64,000 nucleotides of DNA from positions 186,001 to 250,000 of the forward strand of contig CAZQWG010000001.1 in assembly GCA_964596985.1 (NCBI GenBank), given 5' to 3'. The stretch's first letter is position 1. The number at the start of each line of letters is the position of its first letter. Under the pieces are notes generated by a model. That model was given only the letters and a program-made list of their open reading frames with translations, was not told where the DNA came from and searched no databases. This DNA comes from GCA-020345945 sp964596985 (GTDB taxonomy: Archaea > Thermoproteota > Bathyarchaeia > RBG-16-48-13 > GCA-020345945). Positions 35,101 through 42,797 of the stretch are shown piece after piece. Both the position numbers and the translations under genes were made by a program.

Positions 35101-35967
35101 CTCGTTGTTGAAGTAGGTTGTAACGTGGTACTGTAGAAGCTCGGAGAGGTCCTGGATTATCAGCGTCGGGGCACCCGCGTCTATGTTCTCCTTGAGCCTC
35201 TCGTTGATACGGATAATATCGACCAGCTTGTGGGTGAGGTCGTCCTCCGACCTTATTCCGGATTCGAGGGTAATCGAAGGCCGGACGTAGACTGGCGGTA
35301 CAGGTAGAACCTGAAGAACCATCCATTCGGGTCTGGCGCTATTAGGATCGAAACCCAAGATTTCCAAGTCGCTGTCAGATATTCTCTCGAATCGTTCCCG
35401 AATGATGCTCGCAGTCAGCCGTCGGGCTCCTCCATCATCCACGATCTCATGGAAAGTAGTAGGCTTACTGAAATCGATTTTGTGTTGTTTGGCGTTACAA
35501 TGAGGACATACCTTGTTCTTCTTGGCTTCCCTGAGAACTGTAGTGTGCACCTCTTCGGGTACGACCCCGAGCATCTTCCTGGTCTCACCTATCTTCGAGT
35601 GGTGCCTTTCGACCTGATCATCGGTTAGGAGAACCCGACCGCAATTTCTGCAAATGACGGAGAGTAGGGAGTAGATTAGTTTGGCAAACTCGACGTGAAC
35701 CAATGGTACAGCCAGCTCGATGTGTCCGAAATGCCCTGGACACTTCGCAGCGGTGTTTCCGCAGGTTGCACACCTCTGTCTCGGCTCGAGGGTTCCAAGT
35801 CGACCATCCATAAGCCCCGAAGAGATAGGAGCCCCATCCTCGTCGTAGGTATCAGCCGTCTGTATCTCCACCACAGAGAGTCCACGGACCTCGCTTGGGG
35901 AAAGTACCCCGAACTTTATACCCTCGATCTTGCGATGTACATCATCAATCCTAGACATCTTAGGCAC
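32137..35967 (-). CDS. rpoA: RNA polymerase subunit A, unsplit (A' plus A'')
   Basis: 1276 aa in one frame. N-terminal zinc motifs CATCGNTAAKCPGHFGH and CRNCGRVLL at residues 66-120; the catalytic magnesium loop NADFDGDEMN near residue 466. The region equivalent to A'' begins around 930, with VGIVAAQSIGEPGTQMTLRTFHYAG near 960. Most archaea split this subunit into rpoA1 and rpoA2. The unsplit state is known from Thaumarchaeota, Aigarchaeota and some related lineages and is a useful phylogenetic marker. The start overlaps the end of rpoB by 8 bases. Confidence 0.97.
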   Translation of the reverse strand: MPKMSRIDDVHRKIEGIKFGVLSPSEVRGLSVVEIQTADTYDEDGAPISSGLMDGRLGTLEPRQRCATCGNTAAKCPGHFGHIELAVPLVHVEFAKLIYSLLSVICRNCGRVLLTDDQVERHHSKIGETRKMLGVVPEEVHTTVLREAKKNKVCPHCNAKQHKIDFSKPTTFHEIVDDGGARRLTASIIRERFERISDSDLEILGFDPNSARPEWMVLQVLPVPPVYVRPSITLESGIRSEDDLTHKLVDIIRINERLKENIDAGAPTLIIQDLSELLQYHVTTYFNNEASGIPPARHRSGRALKTISQRLKGKEGRFRSNLSGKRVDFSARTVISPDPNLDISEVGVPRDIAMRLSIPDKVTHWNMDEMKKLILNGPDNYPGALYIVRPDGKRIRLEFVVEREGVSEAILPGYIVERHLKDGDIAIFNRQPSLHRMSIMAHFVRVLPYKTFRLHLCVCPPYNADFDGDEMNLHVPQSEEAQTEARLLMQVQDQILSPRYGGPIIGAIRDFISAAYLLTKKSTLLDKPEVCSILSAAGYTGDLPSPAVKSPEPMWTGKQIFSLFLPKGFNYVLRASVCRQHSICLNEKCKHDAYVVVKDGQLKCGVIDKNAIGAERSESLYHRIVKDFGTDVGRRFMVAICRLVNAFLTEKGFSYGLEDLDLSKKTQKKIEGAIDTAERNVYELISKYQKGTLERLPGQTLNESLEIFVMNELARARDRSGEIADDYFSLENNGMVMTKTGARGSSLNIGQMAACVGQQSVRGKRILRGYRDRTLAHFKSGDSSPRARGFVYSSYRTGLNPIEFYFHAMGGREGLVDTAVRTQQSGYMQRRLINALEYLRVEYDDTVRDPDGSIVQFRYGEDGVDPAKSDHGKAVSIGRLVERVGISRAPGKPASERYVEKRLSEIEGKLTPLPIEELRENILAAKLSRPAVDQAISQAVEDYTKALVEPGEAVGIVAAQSIGEPGTQMTLRTFHYAGVKEQNVTLGLPRLIEIVDARRAPSTPIMTIRLKKRSSTRAEAEQIGQKLVHVNIQELAESIYLDPERQAVVMEFSPTLLKEQGVSPAEVANAIQLSNCEVSLEGNRIYAIPTDLKKVDLKKLSDQSTSIDVKGVPDIQRVLVAKEEGEWVIRTDGSNLSSVLEVPGVDPTRTVTNHIHEIAATLGIEAARNAIIREAKGVLEEQGLDVDIRHVMLVADVMTTTGEVRQIGRHGVSGEKSSILARAAFEITVPTLTSAAVRGLTDGLTGIAENVIIGQMVPVGTGLIDLYMGAPSKANK

Positions 35968-38900
35968 GCTCCCTCAACTGTAGCTTCGGGGTTATACACA
36001 GGCTCATCAGCTCCTGAAGCAGGAGCTTAAACGCGTAGGACATAGCGACAGGGGAGATCGCGGCAGAGTCTTCGCAAACACGGCAGACATATCGCCGCTG
36101 CTTCATGTCGTAGTAGGCGATGTAACCGCAATTCTCGCATACGTAGACCATAGACTTGTCAGACTCCTCCAAGAGACGGTCCTTCAATAGCATAGCCGCT
36201 CCGTGTCCGATCAGGCAGTCTCTCTCCATCTCCCCGAAACGCAGGCCGCCACCCCTCGCACGACCCTCGGTGGGCTGTCTCGTCAACATCTGAACCTGAC
36301 CACGAGAACGGGCGTGCATCTTGTCGGCAACCATGTGATGAAGCTTCTGATAGTAGATCACCCCGACAAACACATTCGCCTCGAACTTCTCACCGGTTAT
36401 CCCGTTATAGAAGACCTCTTTACCACTGTACTGGAATCCTAGGTCAACGAGGACCGACCGAAGTTCTTCAGGAGTCTCGTTCTCGAATGGTGTACCGTCG
36501 ACAGGCTTACCCCTCAAAGCTGCAACCTTACCTGCAACGGACTCCACAAAGTGACCTATAGTCATTCTGGAAGGAATTGCATGAGGATTGATTATGACAT
36601 CGGGGACAAGCCCGTCGGACGTGAACGGCATATCTTCCTGGGACACCAGCATACCAATCACGCCTTTCTGTCCGTGTCTGGACGCGAATTTGTCTCCGAG
36701 CTCCGGGATTCGGAGATCCCTTACCCGAGCCTTCACGAGTCTACTGCCCTGCACGGTTTCCGTAACGAATATGGTGTCTACCGTCCCGGTCTCAGCCGGG
36801 CGGACGCTCACGGATGTGTCGCGTCTGGTCGGACCTTTCACCTCAAACTCCTTGTACTCCTCCAGGAAACGGGGCGGGCTAGTACGTCCTATCAGGACAC
36901 CGCCACCCTCGACGTCAGCCTCGACACTTATAATCCCGTCCTCCTCAAGGAGCCCATAGTACTGTTCTCCCCGGTATCCTCGAGTACCGGCCTCAGGGAT
37001 CTCGAAACGATCCTTCAAGCCTCCGAGATACTGCCTGCACTCAGCCTCGTAGATCCTGAAGAAATTGGAGCGGGCCAGACCACGCTCCACCGAGGACTTG
37101 TTGAAGATCAGGGCATCCTCCATATTGTATCCTTCGTACGAGAGAACCGCCACGACACAGTTTTGCCCGGTCGGACGGCTCCCGTATTGAATGATATCCA
37201 TCGGTTTGGTCTGGACAAGAGGAAGTTGAGGATAATAGAGGACATGCGACCTTGAGTCACTCCTGTTGAAGAAGTTCACGGAGAAGACGCCGAGCGCCTG
37301 CTTGGCCATAGCAGCCTCGTAGGAGTTTCTGGGAGACTGGTTGTGCTCAGCGTAAGGAATCAGAGAACCACAGATCCCGAGAATACAGTACGTGGAGATC
37401 TCCACATGGGTGTGTTCGGGGGTTATCTGATCCCAAGTCAAGGCTATGTAAGCGTTCTCTTCTTCCTCCGCGTCGAGATACTCGCAGATACCTTGGGATA
37501 TCAGGTCATTCCAGCGGAGTTCCCCAGAGATTATCCTTGATATGTCCTCGGGGGTCAACCGAGGCTCTCCGCCGTCGATCACGATAAGAGGTCGTCTAAC
37601 CCTGCCGGCGTCACAGTTGATGTAGACAACTCCTGGAACATTCTCGCCTTCGTTGGTCAGATACGCGATATTGAGCTCTGGACTGATCTCTCCGCGTCGT
37701 CTATCTTCCCTTACGCTTGAGACAAGCCGAACCGGGTCCTCGATGTATCCTATCAAGCAACCGTCTACGAAGATCTTAGTCCCGGATTTGCGGAGCTCCA
37801 AGTCCGCCTCCCCGGTCGGGACGATGCCGAAGCGGGAAGGCAGAGCCTCCACAACCTCAGGATCAACACTGACGGAGATGGCAGCCATCAACGCCAGGTT
37901 CTTCACAAGACCGCAGTTCGACCCTTCAGGAGTCTCATTCGGACAGAGACGCCCCCAGTGGGTTGAATGGAGATCTCTTGCCTCAAAGTTGGGTTGGCTT
38001 CTGCTCAGGGGTGACTGCAATCTTCTGAGATGGCTTAGAGTTGCAACGAAGTTGGTCCTGTCGAGAAGCTGGGTGATCCCTACTTTTCCACGGCCCCAGT
38101 TGCCTGTCGCCAGGGCGTGCTGGACCCTCTCAGTGATTATTCCGGGTCTGACCGCTGCCGAGATCAAGCCGGGCTCATGCCGCCTTATACTCATCCTCTC
38201 CAACTGGTATTTCACGTCGCGGCAAAGGTTCCTGAAAGCTACACGGAAGAGGTCTCCGAGAAGCGGCCCAGCCAGTTTCAGTCGTTTGTTAGCGTAATGA
38301 TCCTTGTCGTCAATCGTTCTGCGCCCGAGCTTCAGCTCAAGGATTCTGGCAACCATTTCCCCCAAGTAGAACGCTTTTTCCATTCGTATTTCGGAGGTAC
38401 GGCCGAGGTGGGGCAGAAAGTTCTTGTCGAGGATCGATTCGGCCTTCCTCACGCGGTACTCTTCGATCTGCCCGTGGGCGACACGGTTCCCAATGTAGAG
38501 TATAGCCGCATCCACATCCCCGATACCGATCGCCTTCTCGAACGAAGGATCGAGGAGGTCTTGAACCGACTCGTCGAGCGAAACCGTCTCAGCGATCTCC
38601 CGGTCCGACTTCAATCCGAGAGCCCTCATCAAGATGACGATAGGAAGCTCGGTCGGCACCCCTGGAAGGGAAGCGTAGATACCACCATCGGTCTTCATCC
38701 TCAACTCGATCCTAGCTCGGAAGCCTATAGTGGTTGAGAACACCTTAGCCCGGTAGATGGTAGAGCTTCCACTATCATCGACATCCACAAGTATCCTGTT
38801 CGGGATGAGATCTTCAAGCGCGACCATCACCCGTTCCGAGCCGTTAATAATGAAATAGCCGCCAGGGTCATCTGGGTCCTCGCCCGCGGAGATAAGCTCC

Positions 38901-39307
38901 TCCTCGGACATCTCGGAGAGCGGGCAGAACTTCGACTTCAACATTATCGGAATGTCGCCGACATAGATGTATTCCGTGGTGTACTCCTTACCATCCCTGA
39001 CCTCGATCATCTCTAGATTCATCGGAGCCGCATAGGTCAGGTTTCGGAGACGAGCCTCAAACGCGGATATCTTGTGTTGGGAACCATCGACCTCTACAAC
39101 CCTCGGCTCACCCACCTCCAGTCTGCCAAACTTTATGCTGAACCCGAACTCGGGTACCTCGATAGGGATCGTGCCGAACTGGTCAACTATCTCCTGAAGC
39201 CCCTCCTCAAGAAGAACGTTGTAGGAGTCGAGATGCTGCCTTACCAAGCCCACCTCTTTAAAGAAGAGGTCCATCAGTTTCCACATATTCTGTTTTACTA
39301 CAGCCAA
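35960..39307 (-). CDS. rpoB: RNA polymerase subunit B, unsplit
   Basis: 1115 aa. Conserved blocks: HSTHWGRLCPNETPEGSNCGLVKNLAL (about residue 450), SYEGYNMEDALIFNKSSVERG, GDKFASRHGQKG near 875, and a C-terminal zinc site CENCGYIAYYDMKQRRYVCRVC near 1060. Methanogens and some others split B into B' and B''; here it is whole. The gene normally preceded by rpoH has no rpoH before it. About 250 bases of leader separate it from a strong TATA-like element near 39590. Confidence 0.97.
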   Translation of the reverse strand: MAVVKQNMWKLMDLFFKEVGLVRQHLDSYNVLLEEGLQEIVDQFGTIPIEVPEFGFSIKFGRLEVGEPRVVEVDGSQHKISAFEARLRNLTYAAPMNLEMIEVRDGKEYTTEYIYVGDIPIMLKSKFCPLSEMSEEELISAGEDPDDPGGYFIINGSERVMVALEDLIPNRILVDVDDSGSSTIYRAKVFSTTIGFRARIELRMKTDGGIYASLPGVPTELPIVILMRALGLKSDREIAETVSLDESVQDLLDPSFEKAIGIGDVDAAILYIGNRVAHGQIEEYRVRKAESILDKNFLPHLGRTSEIRMEKAFYLGEMVARILELKLGRRTIDDKDHYANKRLKLAGPLLGDLFRVAFRNLCRDVKYQLERMSIRRHEPGLISAAVRPGIITERVQHALATGNWGRGKVGITQLLDRTNFVATLSHLRRLQSPLSRSQPNFEARDLHSTHWGRLCPNETPEGSNCGLVKNLALMAAISVSVDPEVVEALPSRFGIVPTGEADLELRKSGTKIFVDGCLIGYIEDPVRLVSSVREDRRRGEISPELNIAYLTNEGENVPGVVYINCDAGRVRRPLIVIDGGEPRLTPEDISRIISGELRWNDLISQGICEYLDAEEEENAYIALTWDQITPEHTHVEISTYCILGICGSLIPYAEHNQSPRNSYEAAMAKQALGVFSVNFFNRSDSRSHVLYYPQLPLVQTKPMDIIQYGSRPTGQNCVVAVLSYEGYNMEDALIFNKSSVERGLARSNFFRIYEAECRQYLGGLKDRFEIPEAGTRGYRGEQYYGLLEEDGIISVEADVEGGGVLIGRTSPPRFLEEYKEFEVKGPTRRDTSVSVRPAETGTVDTIFVTETVQGSRLVKARVRDLRIPELGDKFASRHGQKGVIGMLVSQEDMPFTSDGLVPDVIINPHAIPSRMTIGHFVESVAGKVAALRGKPVDGTPFENETPEELRSVLVDLGFQYSGKEVFYNGITGEKFEANVFVGVIYYQKLHHMVADKMHARSRGQVQMLTRQPTEGRARGGGLRFGEMERDCLIGHGAAMLLKDRLLEESDKSMVYVCENCGYIAYYDMKQRRYVCRVCEDSAAISPVAMSYAFKLLLQELMSLCITPKLQLRERA

Positions 39308-39632
39308 ACCCTAAACCCTCGATAATCGTTATCTTCCATTCAAGTAAGTCAGAGAACCGGCTGCAAGGCGTCTGATGCCTTCGGGCATCATTCGAGAACT
39401 GCTCAAACCCCCCTGACAGAAGAAAAAGACGTCAAACATAGAGTCTGGGCACCCTTCGATTAACTAAACGAAGAATCTGACTCAAGCCGGTTGAGAAAGT
39501 CATCTTTCCCTCGGAATCGGATCGAGAAGGGGACTTGAAGCAGTTCTCCGCCCTTGCAAGGCTTATCTCAGCGAATACAGATACGCAGTTTATAAACCTT
39601 GCTTAGCCTGCTGCGTCTAGACGGAAAGGTGT
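39308..39632 (-). promoter_or_regulatory. rpoB upstream region with a tetraloop hairpin and a TATA element
   Basis: No protein frame or rpoH is found. TGATGCC (39373-39379) and GGCATCA (39384-39390) form a perfect 7-bp stem closing a TTCG tetraloop (CGAA on the minus strand). The palindromic GTTTATAAAC near 39590 is the best TATA box for the rpoB operon and would give a 5' leader of about 250 bases containing the hairpin. It could also be read the other way. Confidence 0.5.
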
Positions 39633-39774
39633 TGGCGGGCCCGGCGGGAATCGAACCCACGACCACTCCCCAGGGACAGAGCTGCCTCTGTCTCTACCGG
39701 GTTTCTCTCGGACAGCACCGCTAAAAGCCCGATGCTTTAGGCGATAGACCGCTGCCTTGCTGAGCTACGGGCCC
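39633..39774 (-). tRNA. tRNA-Lys(TTT) with three introns
   Basis: Acceptor GGGCCCG/CGGGCCC with discriminator G; CCA encoded at 39633-39635. Removing three inserts yields a perfect tRNA-Lys: D arm GCTC-AGCAAGGCA-GAGC, anticodon arm TCGGG-CTTTTAA-CCCGG, variable TGGTC, T arm GTGGG-TTCGATT-CCCGC. Inserts: 39737-39751 (15 bases, D arm after position 22; central helix AGGC/GCCT, bulges AG^C and AA^A); 39703-39721 (19 bases, 37/38; CTTT/AGAG, inner hairpin CGG/CCG, bulges TA^G and AA^A); 39666-39696 (31 bases, variable loop near 43/44; long inner hairpin, relaxed BHB). A TATA-like TTTATTATC lies about 35 bases upstream of the 5' end. Confidence 0.92.
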
Positions 39775-39900
39775 ATCGTACAGCAACAGAGTGGAGGGGG
39801 ATCAGATAATAAACCCTTTTCCCACCATAAGACGAAAACATCCAGCGGAGAACCTCCAATCTTTTAAGACGATGAATCCGATTTGGGTCTGGGTTGAGGA

Positions 39901-40569
39901 ATGGGGGCTATTACGGGCATAATACCCCTAGGGATGGACACCGGAGATTCCAAAGACCGCCATAAGAGGAGTAGAGCCTATGGAAAGAGTCGTACAATCG
40001 CCTCTATCCTCATTGTGATAACCGTTGCAGCAGTTGTAGTCTATTACGTGGTCAGCCGACAGGTGGTGACCCCGCCGCAACCCTCCGCGCAGAACGGAGA
40101 AAGCGACGAGCATATGATCTCAGGGATTCCATGGTTTCAACAGAAGGAGAATAGGTGGGATGGTCCGGCGTGTGCCCAAATGGTTCTGACGTACCATGGG
40201 AAATCGCCTGAACAAGGGGAGCTGGCGGACCAGATGAATACCTCAGAGGAGAAGGGAACAACCTTCGACAACATGCACGTCCCCTTTGATGAACGAGGTT
40301 TCAAGACGAGAAGTCTGGGTGAGAACGAGAATTTCAACGACGCGAAAGGGAAGCTCCAGAAGGAGATCGACAGGGATCTTCCGGTAATTATCTACATCAA
40401 ACAGGGCGAATCGGATTCGGATGGAAAATTCATCGTGGTGATCGGATACAATAAGACGGGAATACGCTATCATGACCCTGACGACGGGGAGGACCTCTTC
40501 CTGACCTACGAGGATCTAAGAGACATCTGGTCCGAGAAATGGTGGGCTCTAATAGCATACAAGGACTGA
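39901..40569 (+). CDS. Membrane-anchored C39-like peptidase fold protein, probable pseudo-enzyme
   Basis: 222 aa. A basic leader (about 32 residues) precedes one membrane helix (IASILIVITVAAVVVYYVV), then a spacer and an extracytoplasmic C39-type papain-like domain: PWFQQKENRWDGPACAQMVLTYHGKSP with the conserved Cys, and KFIVVIGYNKTGIRYHDPDDGED with the Asp region. The catalytic His expected just before the VVVIGY strand is Lys (GKFIVVIGY), so proteolysis is doubtful. A TATA at about 39859-39866 and GAGG before the ATG support the start. It is flanked by tRNA-Lys and tRNA-Asp. Confidence 0.8.
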   Translation: MGAITGIIPLGMDTGDSKDRHKRSRAYGKSRTIASILIVITVAAVVVYYVVSRQVVTPPQPSAQNGESDEHMISGIPWFQQKENRWDGPACAQMVLTYHGKSPEQGELADQMNTSEEKGTTFDNMHVPFDERGFKTRSLGENENFNDAKGKLQKEIDRDLPVIIYIKQGESDSDGKFIVVIGYNKTGIRYHDPDDGEDLFLTYEDLRDIWSEKWWALIAYKD

Positions 40570-40670
40570 ATAGAGGCAGCGAACACCGAACACCTCGACT
40601 TGATAATCGGGCTATCGCTACAGAATATTAATGGAGTAATACGCGCTACGGGCGAGAACGCGATAAAAAG

Positions 40671-40677
40671 TTAAATA
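40671..40677 (+). promoter_or_regulatory. TATA box of tRNA-Asp
   Basis: TTAAATA about 27-33 bases before the tRNA 5' end at 40704, the standard distance for archaeal promoters when the primary transcript begins close to the mature 5' end. Confidence 0.6.
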
Positions 40678-40703
40678 CTGACCGCTTTTCCAGTATGGAA
40701 GGA

Positions 40704-40849
40704 GCCCTGGTAGTATAGGCGGAACGAATCCGGTAGAACGGCCTAGTATCTGCGGCTGTCGAGCCTCAAAGGCACAGACCCCGCTGGACCCGGGTTCAAA
40801 TCCCGGCCAAAGGATTCCAGCAGAAGCTTGATCCTGCCGATGGGCGCCA
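40704..40849 (+). tRNA. tRNA-Asp(GTC) with three introns, one in the acceptor stem
   Basis: Acceptor GCCCTGG pairs with CCA plus GGGC, discriminator G at 40846, CCA encoded at 40847-40849. After removal of inserts: D arm GTAT-AGCGGCCTA-GTAT, anticodon arm TGCGG-CTGTCGC-CCGCT, variable GGAC, T arm CCGGG-TTCAAAT-CCCGG. Inserts: 40719-40738 (20 bases, D loop 15/16; inner hairpin CGGA/TCCG contiguous with the central helix, one mismatch); 40762-40779 (18 bases, 37/38; CTGT/ACAG, inner GCC/GGC); 40810-40841 (32 bases, between 68 and 69 in the 3' acceptor strand; perfect CGGC/GCCG central helix, bulges CA^A and AT^G, inner AGGAT/ATCCT). T27-T43 is unpaired. Confidence 0.92.
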
Positions 40850-40938
40850 CATCCCAATGACAGGGCTCCAAACCTGATCCTCAACAGGTCCCCCCAGCCA
40901 GGTTGAAACATAAGGCGCACCGATTCCGAGAGGGTAGG

Positions 40939-42483
40939 TCACCTATCGATGATGAAGAACCTTTTATGCCGCCTCTTCGCCGGGACCCGGCCGATCAACA
41001 TCTCCCTCTCAAGCCTCTTTCCGACGCCGACCGGGTGGAGGGACTCGAAGACGGATATAGCCGACTCCAGCCTCGACGCGTTCTCCGCGTATATCTTAAA
41101 TATCAATCCCTTACGGTCGACACGGCTCCCGATCTTCCCTTCGAAGAGTATCCCCGCACCCTTATGCTTAGGTGCACCAGCCGCCTTAGCGATCTGCGCG
41201 ATCTCCTGGTTTTCTATCCAAAGGATCTCGCCGCTCTCCTCTGAACGGATCTCGGAAACATGGGTCCCGACTTTGATGTCTTCGGGTTTAACCTCAGGGT
41301 TTCCTCCTTGAGCCTCAATTACCTCCCTGAGTTTCCTCTCAGCCTTCCCTGACTCGATCAGTCGGAGAGCCTCGCCCTTGCCGTCTTTTACCCCAACCAT
41401 CTCGAGTAGAATCCCGGCAAGAGTGGTTGCTTTATCTCTCAGATCATGCGGTCCGTTACCCATCAACGTCAAGAGGGCTTCTCTAGCCTCTAACGCTGGA
41501 CCGACAGCGAAACCTATCGGTTGATCGCCGGGGGTAACCGCGCATTCGACGTTTATGTCCAGTCGTTTACCGAGTCCCATGAAGTCCCTAGCCAGCTCGT
41601 GTGCTTCGCCGATGGTTTTGAGTTTCGCCCCTCTCCCTGTAGGCAAATCCACGACCAAGCAGTCTGACCCCATCGCCTTCTTCTTACTCATGATCGAGGG
41701 TAGAAGTAGCGGATCTATCGACAGCGGATACTCAACCTGAATGAACAGATCGTCGGCAGGAGCTAAGTTTAGCGCGCCCCCCCAAACCATACACGCATTT
41801 GTCTCCGTGACTACTTTTTTGATCTTGTCCATCGCTAGGTCGACAGGGCATAGGACTTCAACCCGGTCGGCGGTTCCTGCAGGAGAGGTTACCGCCCTAG
41901 AGGAGGACTTCGGGATCGTGAAGCCTGCGGCCGCAACGGTTGGGACAACAAGGATCGTGGTCTTATCACCTGGTACGCCTCCTATACTATGCTTGTCAAG
42001 GACGGGGTTCTTGCCAAGGTTCAGGGTATCCCCTGTGTCCACCATAGCCCGAGTCAGATACTCTACTTCATCCATCCCTGTCCCCCTGATATGGAGGGCG
42101 GTGACAAAAGACGCCAGCTCCACCTCGCTAAGATGCCTCTCTATCACGTCGAGAATTATCATCCGGATTTCGGGTTCCGTGAGTCTTCGACCGGAGAGCT
42201 TCTCACGAATGAAACCTAAGGACTCGGGTTCTTCCGCTCTGACCACTTCAACCTCATCGCCGTCCTGGAGGTTGAGTTGTCCACGTACTTCGTCATACAC
42301 GCCGAGGGTATTCTTCGGAAAGTTCTGGGCCATGTTGACAATCGCGAGTAGACGAGCGTTACCGCAGACGACCTCCACTCTTTCAAGGGGATGAACTCCG
42401 AGCGTAGCTGCGTCATCATCATCCAATACGACTATGGACTTTCCTCCAGCCGAGAGATCTAGACATCTAACCTTGAATTTCAA
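40939..42483 (-). CDS. deoA: AMP phosphorylase
   Basis: 514 aa, the archaeal length; the extra N-terminal domain (about 85 residues) separates it from bacterial thymidine phosphorylase. It converts AMP plus phosphate to adenine and ribose-1,5-bisphosphate. Motifs: LDKHSIGGVPGDKTTILVVPTVAAAG, SSSRAVTSPAGTADRVEVLCPV, DCLVVDLPTGRGAKLKT. Its product is isomerised by ribose-1,5-bisphosphate isomerase, which is encoded 11 kb away at 53191. The third enzyme, form III RuBisCO, is not in the window. It is a single gene divergent from Lrp/Mrp neighbours. Confidence 0.95.
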   Translation of the reverse strand: MKFKVRCLDLSAGGKSIVVLDDDDAATLGVHPLERVEVVCGNARLLAIVNMAQNFPKNTLGVYDEVRGQLNLQDGDEVEVVRAEEPESLGFIREKLSGRRLTEPEIRMIILDVIERHLSEVELASFVTALHIRGTGMDEVEYLTRAMVDTGDTLNLGKNPVLDKHSIGGVPGDKTTILVVPTVAAAGFTIPKSSSRAVTSPAGTADRVEVLCPVDLAMDKIKKVVTETNACMVWGGALNLAPADDLFIQVEYPLSIDPLLLPSIMSKKKAMGSDCLVVDLPTGRGAKLKTIGEAHELARDFMGLGKRLDINVECAVTPGDQPIGFAVGPALEAREALLTLMGNGPHDLRDKATTLAGILLEMVGVKDGKGEALRLIESGKAERKLREVIEAQGGNPEVKPEDIKVGTHVSEIRSEESGEILWIENQEIAQIAKAAGAPKHKGAGILFEGKIGSRVDRKGLIFKIYAENASRLESAISVFESLHPVGVGKRLEREMLIGRVPAKRRHKRFFIIDR

Positions 42484-42599
42484 GACAATACACTTCGACT
42501 AAATATGCGATATAGCCTATTGAAACCTGCAAGACATACTCTCAGAGATCAGGCTTATCCGTATTTCTAGACATCTATCCCTATTCCTCTCGTTAAGAT

Positions 42600-42797
42600 C
42601 TAGGATAACGTCGAGTTGACGGAGGGAATCGAGACCCCGTTAAGCATACGCGTCGCCGCAGTCTTCCCCGCGCCGTACGGACCCAAGAAGCCAGAGGTCT
42701 CGCCGCTCTCAACCTTGAAACTGACGTGATCTATAGCCAGGAAATCGCCGCAGTATTTTGTGAGGGTGTCTGCCACAATCGCAGTCTCAGCCTTCAT
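42600..42797 (-). pseudogene. Truncated ABC transporter ATPase
   Basis: 65 codons from ATG 42797. IVADTLTKYCGDFLAIDHVSFKVESGETSGFLGPYGAGKTAATRML is the first strand, A-loop and Walker A of an ABC ATPase (usual form GPNGAGKTTTIRML), but the frame ends soon after and no Q-loop, signature or Walker B is present. The Walker A has Asn to Tyr and Thr to Ala changes. It follows the Lrp-type regulator with a short overlap, so a regulator-transporter operon has decayed here. Confidence 0.75.

Noticed and set aside
39666..39774. Reading tRNA-Lys with a single 8-base anticodon-loop intron and stem TCGGG/TCCGA
   Set aside because: An 8-base intron cannot form a BHB and the variable region would be wrong. 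Extending the intron to 19 bases gives the canonical CTTTTAA loop and CCCGG strand.
40618..40920. Minus-strand 100-codon frame over tRNA-Asp
   Set aside because: It lies fully over an intron-containing tRNA gene and has no protein-like pattern.
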